From Chryseobacterium geocarposphaerae (GTDB taxonomy: Bacteria > Bacteroidota > Bacteroidia > Flavobacteriales > Weeksellaceae), in the NCBI RefSeq assembly GCF_002797535.1, contig NZ_PGFD01000001.1, positions 2,170,001 through 2,234,000 on the forward strand: 64,000 bases of DNA, read 5' to 3'. Positions 18,179 through 26,547 of this stretch are shown in pieces. The position numbers and the translations under genes are program-made. Positions within the stretch are counted from its first letter, which is position 1; every line of letters starts with the position of its first letter. The notes under the pieces are model-generated. The model was not told where the DNA came from. It did not search any database and saw only the letters and a program-made list of their open reading frames with translations.

Positions 18179-19192
18179 ATGAATAATGAAAAATTTAACA
18201 CGCTTGAGCTTCTTCAAACGAAGTTCAGATATCCGTTCCCTACCCTAAAGAATCCTCATGCTGATCAACTACAGGAGATCACAGAAACCCAATGGATTGA
18301 TGGAGAATATTTGTGGCTCTTCGAAAACAATCCTGACCTACGGAAAAAGTACAAAAAAACAAAAACAGCACATATCGCAGCGCAGTGGTTTCCCACAGCA
18401 TCCGTTGAAAGGTTCAGGCCTATTTGCCGATTGATGTTATGGACTCTATACAATGATGATCTTTATGAAGAGAGTGAACCGGAAAACATTCAATACATCC
18501 GCGACCAATCTCTTGCAATTCTGCACGGAGAAATTACCGCTGAAGATTCCGGAATACCGCTTGGCAAAATGCTGGCTTCTTTAAGACAAGAATTACTGCT
18601 GTTCATTCCAGAAGTATCTCTTTCCCGTTTTACCGAAATGATTGAAAAATATTTCAACGGCTTGGAAAGAGAGCTGAAATTGAAAAGAGACAAAATTTAT
18701 CCATCGGTAACGGAATGTATTGCTTTACGTGAAGACTCTATCTGCCTTTATCCTTTCTTACAACTTGTAGAGGTAGAAACCGGGATCATTTTACCACAAG
18801 AAATTCATGACCACCCTGTCATCCGTCGTTTGCAGGCATTGGCTTGCCACTTGGTAACTTTTTTTAATGAAGTTCAGTCGGTCGCAAAAGATGAAGCAAC
18901 AGACAGTGTTTACTACAATATTGTAAAGGTAATCCAGAATGAGCATAAAATAACTTTGGAAGAGGCCTGTATGGAAAACCTGCGTTTGCATAATCAGGAT
19001 TTGAAAGAATTTGTCGAATTACAAGCATCTCTTCCTGATTTTGGAATTTGGCATGAAGCGGTTGTCAACTGGGTACATTATATGAGTATGGTGCTAAGTG
19101 GCTGGAAAAGTATATCTACAAAATTAGCCCGCTACACAGCTGCAGATTTCCCGGAAGCTAATGAACTGAAAGACAAACTAAAACAAATGTAA
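18179..19192 (+). CDS. class I terpene synthase (first of a tandem pair)
   Basis: 337 residues, all-alpha terpene cyclase fold, expected to ionise a prenyl diphosphate in the cytoplasm. The aspartate-rich motif is NDDLYEE (Asp93, Asp94, Glu97). The NSE-like motif is NEVQSVAKDE with Asn230, Ser234 and Lys237, and Asp238 where Glu is usual. The diphosphate sensor Arg is probably Arg184, and the C-terminal RY pair is Arg318-Tyr319. It is a clear paralogue of the next gene (shared HPVIxRL and KEFVEL blocks). There is no prenyltransferase next to it. Whether the substrate is FPP or GGPP cannot be told from sequence alone. Confidence 0.9.
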   Translation: MNNEKFNTLELLQTKFRYPFPTLKNPHADQLQEITETQWIDGEYLWLFENNPDLRKKYKKTKTAHIAAQWFPTASVERFRPICRLMLWTLYNDDLYEESEPENIQYIRDQSLAILHGEITAEDSGIPLGKMLASLRQELLLFIPEVSLSRFTEMIEKYFNGLERELKLKRDKIYPSVTECIALREDSICLYPFLQLVEVETGIILPQEIHDHPVIRRLQALACHLVTFFNEVQSVAKDEATDSVYYNIVKVIQNEHKITLEEACMENLRLHNQDLKEFVELQASLPDFGIWHEAVVNWVHYMSMVLSGWKSISTKLARYTAADFPEANELKDKLKQM

Positions 19193-19213
19193 TAATAGCG
19201 TATTTATAGAAAT

Positions 19214-19245
19214 GGGGATTCAATGAAAACCCAATCCCTGTTTAT
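19214..19245 (+). terminator. terminator after first terpene synthase
   Basis: The stem GGGATT (19215-19220) and AATCCC (19233-19238) is followed by TGTTTATCTTTAT. Its sequence resembles the terminator after the second terpene synthase. Confidence 0.65.
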
Positions 19246-19288
19246 CTTTATGTATTAATCTATCTGATTATTATTAAAAACTAAAAAA

Positions 19289-20269
19289 ATGAAACAACAA
19301 GACGTTCCTGTTTTACAATACCCTTGGCCTTATGAAATTGGCCCTTTTTCTCAATCCTTTTATGAAGAGCAAAATAAATGGATCGATGATGATTACCAAT
19401 TCATGTCTGAAGCCACAAGAACAAAATACAAAAAACACGGTCTGGTAGAAGCAGCCTCTTACATGTTTCCGGCAGCTTCCACAAAAGAACAACTAAGACC
19501 CATAGCAAGATTTATGGTATGGCTTACTTTATATGATGATTATTATGAGGTTTGTCCGGTTAATAAACTTGCTGATATCCGTGACCATATTATGGACATT
19601 ATGATGGGCGCTCAACCTAAACCTGATGATATTGGACTGATGAGACAGGTAGCTTTAAGCAGACAAGAATTTCTTCCTTATGCCAATGATAATTGGTTTG
19701 AACGTTGGACAAAAAATTTTTATGATTACACCACTTACGGAATTATGGAAGAAACACCGTATAAGCTAAAAAAAGAATTTCCTACTTTACAAAATCTTTT
19801 GCTTATCCGTGAATATTCAATTTCTATGTATCCGTATGGAGATCCGGTGGAGCCAGCCATCAATTATATTGTTCCGAATACAATATCAGAACATCCAGTG
19901 ATCAAACGATTAAAAATGTTGATGTGCCGTGCTATGGCTATCCAAAATGATTTTGCTTCGATTGAAAAAGAATTAGCAGTAGAAACCGAAACTTTAAATA
20001 TTATTTTAGTGATTAAAAACCAATACAAGGTTTCGTTGGAAGAGGCTGTCTCAGAAGCAATGCGTATTCATGATAATTATATAAAAGAATTTGTGGAACT
20101 AGAGAATAATCTACCTGATTTTGGGCCAGAGCAGAAAAACATACAGCGTTTTGTTCATAATATGGCTTTAATGATCTCCGGATTAGGAGCATGGTATCAC
20201 AAAGGAAGCTCTACCCGATACAAAACACCGGGGGAATTTCCAAAGCCTGAATATGGATTGTCTTTGTAG
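19289..20269 (+). CDS. class I terpene synthase (second of a tandem pair)
   Basis: 326 residues. The metal-binding motifs are fully canonical: DDYYE at 83-87 and NDFASIEKE at 220-228 (Asn220, Ser224, Glu228), with likely sensor Arg174 and the RY pair at 310-311. The spacing between the two motifs (about 137 residues) equals that of the upstream paralogue. From family knowledge, several Chryseobacterium enzymes of this type have been reported to be diterpene synthases, but the product here is unknown. It has its own 96-base leader after the first gene's terminator, so the two genes may be expressed separately. Confidence 0.92.
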   Translation: MKQQDVPVLQYPWPYEIGPFSQSFYEEQNKWIDDDYQFMSEATRTKYKKHGLVEAASYMFPAASTKEQLRPIARFMVWLTLYDDYYEVCPVNKLADIRDHIMDIMMGAQPKPDDIGLMRQVALSRQEFLPYANDNWFERWTKNFYDYTTYGIMEETPYKLKKEFPTLQNLLLIREYSISMYPYGDPVEPAINYIVPNTISEHPVIKRLKMLMCRAMAIQNDFASIEKELAVETETLNIILVIKNQYKVSLEEAVSEAMRIHDNYIKEFVELENNLPDFGPEQKNIQRFVHNMALMISGLGAWYHKGSSTRYKTPGEFPKPEYGLSL

Positions 20270-20300
20270 TAAATGATTACCAATAAAGTACGTATATAAA

Positions 20301-20340
20301 AAACACGGATTCAATTAAAACCGAATCCGTGTTTATTTTA
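20301..20340 (+). terminator. terminator after second terpene synthase
   Basis: AAACACGGATTC (20301-20312) pairs with GAATCCGTGTTT (20323-20334), followed by a T-rich stretch. Confidence 0.9.
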
Positions 20341-20403
20341 TACATTCCAGTATTTGATTATTACCTAAATTATGAAATAATTAATGTCAAATATATCTAT
20401 TGT

Positions 20404-22533
20404 TTATTGCTTCGCTTTTTCTTTCAAATAAGTAAAATGATTAATTAAAATCCTGATTTCGTTAAATTCAAAATTACTCGGCAAGGCGTTTTTCCATTCT
20501 GTCAAAGTTTCTTTTGGATCTTTATAGAAAACATCTTCAAAGGCTTTGATTTTATCGGAAGTAATGACTCTTGAAATATCTAGCAATCCTTGCTCGGCAA
20601 ATTTTGCTAAATGACCGATCACCGTCTCTTTTACCAATCCTCTTTCCAAAGCAATTTCTGAAATAGTTTTCCCTTGCTCAAACAACTGAAAAGTAAGAAC
20701 CTGGGACGGAACTTTTGCAATTTTCATGCTGACTTCCTTATCATTTTTCTCATCAAGAAGTTTAGTATCCAGTAAATGAATTTCTTTTAAACTGTTCAGA
20801 TATTCTTCTACATCTTCCAGCCAGTTTTTAAATTCTTCATTATATTGTTTTAGTCCTTTTACGCCTTTTATTTCAGCATAAAATTCTTTCAACGGATTAA
20901 AAACTTTATCTCTGATCTCGGTAAAGAAGAAATTAACCGCACCTTTGGTTTTACTTTCAATCTCCGACCACTCTTCCTTCTGTTCAATAAAATTATTGAC
21001 CTTCTGAGAAATAACTCTTTCTAATTTTTCGAAGATTTTTCCAAGGTTAACAATTTCGTGTTTTAGCTGAAGGTATAATTGATTGGTCTTTACCTTATCA
21101 ATACTTTTGGTAGAAATTGATAATTTATTCCACTCCTCCACTTCATTCAGCAACCATTGAGAATCTACAGCACGAAGAACTTTCCTGATGCTGTAATCGT
21201 ATTTTTCCTGATTTAGAATTGCTTCTACATTATCATTCGCATAAGTTTCACCCTGGAATTTCAGGATTCGGTTGTCTTTAAAAATAACTTCAGGCGTAAT
21301 TTTCGATTTTAAAACAATTCCTTCCAGTGTTCGGCAACGCGATAATGCTACATACACCTGTCCTGCTGTAAAACTTTTCCCAGCATCAATAATGACTTTA
21401 TCAAAAGTTAATCCCTGGCTTTTATGTATCGTAACTGCCCAAGCCAGCTTTATCGGAAACTGTTCGAAACTTCCCAGGACCTCTTCCTTAATATTCTTAT
21501 CCGTATCCAGGAAATATTTTTTCTGTTCCCAGACTTCTCTTTTTACGGTAATTTCTCTTTCGCTCCCTTCTAAAACAACTTTAATTTCGTTTTCATCCAG
21601 TCCGGAAATCTCACCCAATTTCCCATTGAAATATTTCTTTTCTCCCGAAATATCATTACGGATAAACATAATCTGAGCTCCGATTTTAAGCTCTAAAAAC
21701 TGTTCGTTGGGAAACTGGTTTTCTTTGAATTCTCCAAAAAGTTTGGCTTCATAGGTTCTGGTGTCAACTTTTATCTCCGCTAATTTTTCCTGATTAATTT
21801 CATCCGCCATTTTGTTGTGCGAACATAAGTAAACGTAAGATTCTTTTCCCATATCAAAATCGGGATCATATCTTTCATTCAAATGATCAAAATCAATATT
21901 GGCAACATCACCATCGCGGATTGCATTTAAAATTTTCAGAAACTCTTCATCAGACTGACGGTATACTTTCGTCAACTCAATCGTAATTAATGGGATTTCC
22001 TTAATCGCTAAGCTGTCAAAAAAGAAAGGAGAATTATAACACATTTTCAAAATATGCTCATCCCTCACTACCGGCGGAAGCTGATATAGATCACCAATGA
22101 ACAACATTTGCACTCCACCAAAACGCTGATTATTTCTTCGGATAAATCTCAATGAAAAATCCATCATATCCAACACATCAGCACGAAGCATCGAAACCTC
22201 ATCAATAATGATGACTTCAACTTCTCTTAAGAGCTTAAGTTTATCCTTGCGGTATTTAAAATGAGGCATCAGATCGGCAATATTATTTGCCAAACTCGTA
22301 TCAATTCTTTCCGTAGTTGGTAAAAAGGTCCTCAACGGCAACCCAAACATCGAATGGATAGTAACGCCTCCCGCATTGATTGCTGCAATTCCTGTAGGTG
22401 CAATTACAATATGTTTCTTGCGTGTCCGCTTTACGAAATCATTGAGGAAAGTTGTCTTTCCCGTTCCCGCTTTCCCTGTTAAAAATACGCTTCGGTTGGT
22501 ATGCTCTATTAAGTCAAAAAAATGATTGTTCAT
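20404..22533 (-). CDS. Pif1/RecD-like DNA helicase with C-terminal HTH
   Basis: 709 residues from the ATG giving MNNHFFDLIE; the frame continues 57 codons upstream, but that part runs into the divergent lipoprotein gene and lacks family character. It is a superfamily 1B 5'-3' helicase. Walker A is GKAGTGKTT at 20-28. IIIDEVSMLRADVLDMMD is Walker B, GDLYQLPPV is motif III, and AWAVTIHKSQGLTFDKV is the UvrD-like C-terminal motif V. The C-terminal ~270 residues add charged helices and a helix-turn-helix (GKTISEIALERGLVKETVIG), as in other Bacteroidota Pif1-like proteins. The exact cellular role is not known. Confidence 0.9.
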   Translation of the reverse strand: MNNHFFDLIEHTNRSVFLTGKAGTGKTTFLNDFVKRTRKKHIVIAPTGIAAINAGGVTIHSMFGLPLRTFLPTTERIDTSLANNIADLMPHFKYRKDKLKLLREVEVIIIDEVSMLRADVLDMMDFSLRFIRRNNQRFGGVQMLFIGDLYQLPPVVRDEHILKMCYNSPFFFDSLAIKEIPLITIELTKVYRQSDEEFLKILNAIRDGDVANIDFDHLNERYDPDFDMGKESYVYLCSHNKMADEINQEKLAEIKVDTRTYEAKLFGEFKENQFPNEQFLELKIGAQIMFIRNDISGEKKYFNGKLGEISGLDENEIKVVLEGSEREITVKREVWEQKKYFLDTDKNIKEEVLGSFEQFPIKLAWAVTIHKSQGLTFDKVIIDAGKSFTAGQVYVALSRCRTLEGIVLKSKITPEVIFKDNRILKFQGETYANDNVEAILNQEKYDYSIRKVLRAVDSQWLLNEVEEWNKLSISTKSIDKVKTNQLYLQLKHEIVNLGKIFEKLERVISQKVNNFIEQKEEWSEIESKTKGAVNFFFTEIRDKVFNPLKEFYAEIKGVKGLKQYNEEFKNWLEDVEEYLNSLKEIHLLDTKLLDEKNDKEVSMKIAKVPSQVLTFQLFEQGKTISEIALERGLVKETVIGHLAKFAEQGLLDISRVITSDKIKAFEDVFYKDPKETLTEWKNALPSNFEFNEIRILINHFTYLKEKAKQ

Positions 22534-22597
22534 CGTTGTCAAAATTACGGAAAATGTCGTTAAGGCATAAACTTTGATTCTAGTTAAAAAAAATTTT

Positions 22598-23038
22598 ATG
22601 AAAAATAAACTGTTAAAAATATCTTCCGTTTTATTTTGCCTGTCTCTTTTTGCAGTATCATGCAAAACGGTTGTTAATGATGATTCTACCTTACCTAAAG
22701 ACATCTCTGAAAGACCTGCCGATGAAAACAGCCAAAAATATGATCAGGCCAGATTAGATAAAATAAAATCAACTATTGAAGAGGAAATCGCAAAAGAAGA
22801 ATGCACCAATGCTGCAGACTGGGCATTTTCACCCATCGGATCAAAAGCCTGTGGCGGACCCGTTTCTTACATCGCTTATCCTAAAAAAATGGAAAACGAA
22901 ATTCTCCCTAAAATTAAAAGCTACACCAGTATTATGTCTGAATATAATAAAAAATACAACATTACTTCAGACTGTATGATGCCTGCAGAGCCTACCGGAG
23001 TGAAATGTGAAAACGGAAAAGCGGTTTTAGTATATTAA
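22598..23038 (+). CDS. hypothetical lipoprotein
   Basis: 146 residues from the ATG at 22598. The signal MKNKLLKISSVLFCLSLFAVSC ends in a lipobox with Cys22. The mature part contains ECTNAADWAFSPIGSKACGG and ITSDCMMPAEPTGVKCENGK, with four Cys that could form two disulfides in the periplasm or on the surface. Similar small proteins occur in Flavobacteriia, but I know no function. It is divergent from the helicase and ends at a strong terminator. Confidence 0.85.
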   Translation: MKNKLLKISSVLFCLSLFAVSCKTVVNDDSTLPKDISERPADENSQKYDQARLDKIKSTIEEEIAKEECTNAADWAFSPIGSKACGGPVSYIAYPKKMENEILPKIKSYTSIMSEYNKKYNITSDCMMPAEPTGVKCENGKAVLVY

Positions 23039-23051
23039 TAAAGTAACGCTT

Positions 23052-23090
23052 AAAAAAAGCTCTCCTGATTTATACCAAGAGAGCTTTTTA
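23052..23090 (+). terminator. terminator after lipoprotein gene
   Basis: AAAAAGCTCTC and GAGAGCTTTTT form an 11-bp stem with a 14-base loop. A and T runs on both sides allow use by the converging gene too. Confidence 0.88.
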
Positions 23091-23109
23091 TTACTTTTGA
23101 AGTTCATTC

Positions 23110-23646
23110 TTATCCTTCAACGTGCTTTACATTTTCTTTATACCAGGAAGAATATTTCACATAATTATCCGCAATCCTGTTGACTTCCCCCTCTAATAAC
23201 TGTGCATTAATATCCTTAATTTTTCTTGCAGGAACACCTCCCCAAACTTCTCCTGATTTAATATGCGTTCCCTGCGTTACTACAGAACCTGCACCCACAA
23301 TAGAATTTTCTTCAACCAGGCAATCATCCATCACGATAGCCCCCATTCCGATTAAAACATTGTCATGAATAGTACATCCGTGAACAATCGCATTATGACC
23401 AATGGACACATTGTTTCCTATATTTAAAGGATGCTTCTGATAAGTACAATGTAACATTGCATTATCCTGAACATTCACTTTATCACCCATTTTGATATAG
23501 TGAACATCTCCTCGAATCACCGCATTATACCAGATACTGCAGTCTTTCCCCATCGTAACATTACCAATAATGGTCGCTGTTTCAGCCAAAAAAGTATTTT
23601 CGCCTATTTGTGGTGCTTTACCTAAAAGTTCTTTTATAAGTGCCAT
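23110..23646 (-). CDS. gamma carbonic anhydrase family protein (YrdA/PaaY-like)
   Basis: 178 residues of hexapeptide repeats forming a left-handed beta-helix, usually a trimer. Conserved blocks are IWYNAVIRGDVHYIKMG, VQDNAMLHCTYQKHPLNIG, and GHNAIVHGCTI followed by IGMGAIVMD. The His residues around 92-108 match the zinc ligands of gamma-class carbonic anhydrases, so CO2 hydration is possible, but many family members have no measured activity. The gene stands alone between two terminators or short spacers. Confidence 0.93.
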   Translation of the reverse strand: MALIKELLGKAPQIGENTFLAETATIIGNVTMGKDCSIWYNAVIRGDVHYIKMGDKVNVQDNAMLHCTYQKHPLNIGNNVSIGHNAIVHGCTIHDNVLIGMGAIVMDDCLVEENSIVGAGSVVTQGTHIKSGEVWGGVPARKIKDINAQLLEGEVNRIADNYVKYSSWYKENVKHVEG

Positions 23647-23768
23647 ATTTTTTAATTTGAAAATTTGATAATGAGCTGATTTGAAATTAAATTTTATCTC
23701 TCATAATTTAAAATGATACCGATAGCGAAAATCTAACTCCAGCTTCTGACTTCTAATTTCTAATTCCG

Positions 23769-23776
23769 TATTTTTG
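23769..23776 (+). promoter_or_regulatory. putative -7 box of nfu promoter
   Basis: TATTTTTG fits TAnnTTTG and lies 21 bases before the chosen ATG. No convincing -33 TTG is seen. Confidence 0.45.
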
Positions 23777-23797
23777 TATCTCAAATTTAACGAAAAA

Positions 23798-24676
23798 ATG
23801 CATACTATCCTTATAGAACCAACCGAAAACCCGAAAGTGATGAAATTTGTAGCAGACTACAACCTGATTCCGGGATCTTTAGAGTTGGACAGAGATTCAG
23901 ATATTTCAGAAATTCCTTTAGCACAGGAACTTTTCAACTATCCGTTTGTAGAAAGAATTTTCATTACGGCGAATTTTGTAGCGGTTGCAAAACAAGATAC
24001 CGTAGAATGGGAACATGTAGCTGAAAGCCTGAAAAATGTAGTAGAAGATGAGTTGCTGGCCAACCCGAGAATTTATCTTCAGAAGAAAAAAGAAATGTAT
24101 CAGATCTATGCTGAAATGACCCCAAACCCGAATGTGATGAAGTTCGTTTCCAGCAAATTATTACTGGATGGTTTTGTTGAAGTAAAATCAAGAGATGAGG
24201 CTGAAGGAGTTCCTTTGGCTCAGGGAATTTTTAAAGAATTCGATTTTGCTACGGAAGTTTTTATTTCTGATAATTTCGTAGCAGTAACGAGAGATAATTC
24301 TGTTGAATGGCATCAGGTAATGATGGCTGTTCGCGGTTTCATTGCCGAATATCTTCAAAACGGAGGTGAAATTTCCAGTATTGAAGCTCAGAAGCACGAA
24401 AACCCTGTTGAGAAAATCATCAACAGAGAATATACAGACGATGAACAAAAAATTTCCGATATCCTGAACGAATATGTTGCACCTGCAGTAGAAAATGACG
24501 GCGGAAAAATCTCTTTGATGGAATACGATCAGGAACATAAAACTGCAAAGATGCTTCTTCAGGGAGCCTGTTCAGGATGTCCAAGTTCCACAGCTACTCT
24601 GAAAAACGGAATCGAAAATATTCTAAAGCAATTTGTACCCGATTTAGTAGAAAAAGTAGAAGCTGTAAACGGATAA
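23798..24676 (+). CDS. Nfu-type iron-sulfur scaffold protein with duplicated N-terminal domain
   Basis: 292 residues from the ATG at 23798; a TTG eight codons upstream is disfavoured because it lies in the promoter. Two tandem Nfu N-terminal domains are recognisable by repeated landmarks: EPTENPKVMKFV and NFVAVAKQDTVEW in the first, MTPNPNVMKFV and NFVAVTRDNSVEW in the second. The C-terminal NifU-like domain carries CSGCPSS, whose Cys pair binds a transient [4Fe-4S] cluster for delivery to apoproteins. The duplication is common in Bacteroidota. hemH, whose product may itself hold a cluster, follows after 71 bases. Confidence 0.93.
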   Translation: MHTILIEPTENPKVMKFVADYNLIPGSLELDRDSDISEIPLAQELFNYPFVERIFITANFVAVAKQDTVEWEHVAESLKNVVEDELLANPRIYLQKKKEMYQIYAEMTPNPNVMKFVSSKLLLDGFVEVKSRDEAEGVPLAQGIFKEFDFATEVFISDNFVAVTRDNSVEWHQVMMAVRGFIAEYLQNGGEISSIEAQKHENPVEKIINREYTDDEQKISDILNEYVAPAVENDGGKISLMEYDQEHKTAKMLLQGACSGCPSSTATLKNGIENILKQFVPDLVEKVEAVNG

Positions 24677-24747
24677 AACATAAGTAATCAGTAAAAATAA
24701 TAAGCAATAAAAATTACTCATTACCAGTTACTCATTATTTATATTTT

Positions 24748-25770
24748 ATGAAAGGAATTTTATTAGTCAATCTGGGATCACCAAAATCTACGGCCGTAAA
24801 TGATGTAAAGGAATATCTTGATGAATTCCTGATGGATGAAAGAGTGATAGACTATCGTTGGATTTTCCGTGCACTTTTGGTTCGTGGAATTATTCTAAAG
24901 ACAAGACCTGCAAATTCTGCAGAAGCTTACAAAACCGTTTGGACGGATGAAGGATCTCCACTGATTGTCATTACAGAAAAAATTCAGAAAAAACTTCAGA
25001 AACTTGTGGATGTTCCGGTAGAAATCGGAATGCGATATGCCGAACCAAGTATTGAAACAGGAATCAGAAAATTAACCGAGAAAGGCGTTTCCGAAATTGT
25101 ACTTTTCCCACTGTATCCGCAATATGCGATGAGTACAACGGAAACAGTAATTGAAAAAGCTGAGGAAGTAAGAAAAGCCAAGTTTCCGAACGTAAAGATC
25201 AATTATATTCAGCCTTTTTATGATAGAGACATCTATATCAATTGTCTGGCGGAAAGCATCAAGGAAAAACTTCCTGAAAACTTCGATGCTCTTCAATTCT
25301 CTTATCACGGAGTTCCGGAAAGGCATATTTATAAAACCGATCCTACCAAAACGTGCAATTTAAACGATTGCTGTTCGAGAGAGAGTAATCCGAGTCATAA
25401 ATTCTGCTACCGTCACCAATGTTTTACAACAACCAATCTGGTGATTGAAAAACTCAATTTGCCTAAAGAAAAAACAATTGTCTCTTTCCAGTCCAGATTA
25501 GGAAAAGATAAATGGATCGAGCCTTATACGGATGAAACCCTGGAAACTATTCCGAAAAAAGGAGTAAAAAATCTGGCCATTGTTTGTCCGGCTTTCGTTT
25601 CTGACTGCCTGGAAACTTTAGAAGAAATTTCTGTAGAAGGGAAAGAACAGTTTTTACACGGAGGAGGGGAAAATTTCCATTACATCCCATGCCTGAATGA
25701 CGAAGACCGATGGATTGAAGTGGTAAAAACACTTTGCGAAGAGAAACTCAATGAATTTTATCTGGTTTAA
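24748..25770 (+). CDS. hemH: ferrochelatase
   Basis: 340 residues. It inserts ferrous iron into protoporphyrin IX as the last step of protoheme synthesis. Landmarks are LVNLGSPKS at the start, the catalytic His187 in FSYHGVPERH, and Glu289 in SDCLETLEE. Between His187 and FTTTN there is an insertion with five cysteines (C203, C208, C209, C220, C225) that E. coli HemH lacks. By analogy with bacterial ferrochelatases carrying an internal [2Fe-2S] cluster, these could bind one. It is followed by a strong terminator. Confidence 0.96.
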   Translation: MKGILLVNLGSPKSTAVNDVKEYLDEFLMDERVIDYRWIFRALLVRGIILKTRPANSAEAYKTVWTDEGSPLIVITEKIQKKLQKLVDVPVEIGMRYAEPSIETGIRKLTEKGVSEIVLFPLYPQYAMSTTETVIEKAEEVRKAKFPNVKINYIQPFYDRDIYINCLAESIKEKLPENFDALQFSYHGVPERHIYKTDPTKTCNLNDCCSRESNPSHKFCYRHQCFTTTNLVIEKLNLPKEKTIVSFQSRLGKDKWIEPYTDETLETIPKKGVKNLAIVCPAFVSDCLETLEEISVEGKEQFLHGGGENFHYIPCLNDEDRWIEVVKTLCEEKLNEFYLV

Positions 25771-25775
25771 AAAAT

Positions 25776-25807
25776 AGTAACCTCCATTTGCGGAGGTTAT
25801 TTTTTTA
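25776..25807 (+). terminator. terminator after hemH
   Basis: The stem TAACCTCC (25778-25785) and GGAGGTTA (25792-25799) is followed by seven or more T. Confidence 0.93.
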
Positions 25808-25967
25808 ATATATTTTTTAAACACCCCCTTATTTTTTTTAAAAAAATTCCAATAAATTATATTTTATTTCAAAATACCCCTATTATTTTAAAATAAAAAT
25901 ACAAAATTTAATTATTTTTCTTACCTTTACCCCATCAAAAGAACATCATTAACCCTAAAAATTAAAA

Positions 25968-26198
25968 ATGATGAATGCAACTGCCGAAATTTTAAAAACA
26001 AAGATCGAAAGCTTCAGCCCCGAAACTCTGGAAGCATTTGCTAAAATGGTAGAGAGTTTTGAAATCAACAACAGACCTGCAATTCCTCAATTTCAATTGG
26101 ACGAAGTGCTGTACAGAATTCAGTTTCATAACGAAAACCCGGCTACAAAACTTGATTTTTACAAAAATATATCTGAATTGAAAAAGAATTGTGCATAA
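25968..26198 (+). CDS. putative antitoxin of a type II toxin-antitoxin pair
   Basis: 76 residues, starting at one of two adjacent ATG codons. It is small and mostly helical, with no recognisable DNA-binding motif (core: SPETLEAFAKMVESFEINNR, LDEVLYRIQFHNENP). It is called an antitoxin only because it sits 1 base upstream of a RelE/ParE-type gene, the usual order. The pair lies in unusually AT-rich DNA. A degenerate promoter box TACCTTTA is found at about 25923. Confidence 0.6.
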   Translation: MMNATAEILKTKIESFSPETLEAFAKMVESFEINNRPAIPQFQLDEVLYRIQFHNENPATKLDFYKNISELKKNCA

Positions 26199-26199
26199 A

Positions 26200-26460
26200 A
26201 TGAACGTCCTCCTCTCTTCTATTGCCAAAAACGATATAAGACTTCTTATGCGGGTATTCAATGCGGAAAAAGAAAATATGGGAATGGACTTTCTTGAAGA
26301 TTTGAAAGTAACTATCGGTGAGATCCTACAAAACAAAAAAAACCATGAAACAAGACATAACGAAATCACCGTTAATACCATGCAGAATTTCCCTGTGAAT
26401 ATTCATTATATATTTGAAGATCATGAAAATCTACTGGTAACTGCTATTTTTAAAATATAA
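26200..26460 (+). CDS. type II toxin-antitoxin system RelE/ParE family toxin
   Basis: 86 residues from the ATG at 26200; a GTG at 26191 in the same frame would overlap the upstream stop. It has the size and pattern of ParE/RelE-fold toxins: an N-terminal helical pair (AKNDIRLLMRVFNAEKENMG), a central helix, and the beta-strand end FPVNIHYIFEDHENLLVTAIF, like family ends of the type FPFxIYYxIxDxxIxVLAVFH. Such proteins either cleave mRNA at the ribosome or poison gyrase; which applies here is open. The terminator follows at 26490. Confidence 0.75.
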   Translation: MNVLLSSIAKNDIRLLMRVFNAEKENMGMDFLEDLKVTIGEILQNKKNHETRHNEITVNTMQNFPVNIHYIFEDHENLLVTAIFKI

Positions 26461-26489
26461 AAAGAATTCCTAAACTATTATTATATGTG

Positions 26490-26524
26490 AACCCTTACAG
26501 AAACATCTATAAGGGTTTTTATTT
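26490..26524 (+). terminator. terminator after toxin-antitoxin pair
   Basis: AACCCTTA (26490-26497) and TAAGGGTT (26510-26517) form the stem, with a 12-base loop and a following T run. Confidence 0.85.
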
Positions 26525-26547
26525 ATATTCTAATCTGTTTTATTATT

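Noticed and set aside
21272..21676. 134-codon ORF opposite the helicase gene
   Set aside because: Fully antisense to a conserved helicase region; Ser/Phe-rich composition typical of shadow frames.
22534..22704. 57-codon N-terminal extension of the helicase
   Set aside because: It overlaps the divergent lipoprotein gene's start region and lacks helicase similarity; ATG at 22533 fits the family start.
23798..24190. Duplicated Nfu N-terminal domain as a novelty
   Set aside because: The tandem arrangement is, as far as I know, normal for Bacteroidota Nfu proteins, so it is annotated but not reported as a finding.
24681..24735. Imperfect inverted repeat before hemH (AGTAATCAGTAA against TTACTCATTACC)
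   Set aside because: The match is weak in AT-rich DNA and has no second copy that I could align with confidence.
25992..26381. 129-codon ORF opposite the toxin-antitoxin genes
   Set aside because: Spans both sense genes in reverse; the ParE-like pattern of the sense frame is more convincing.
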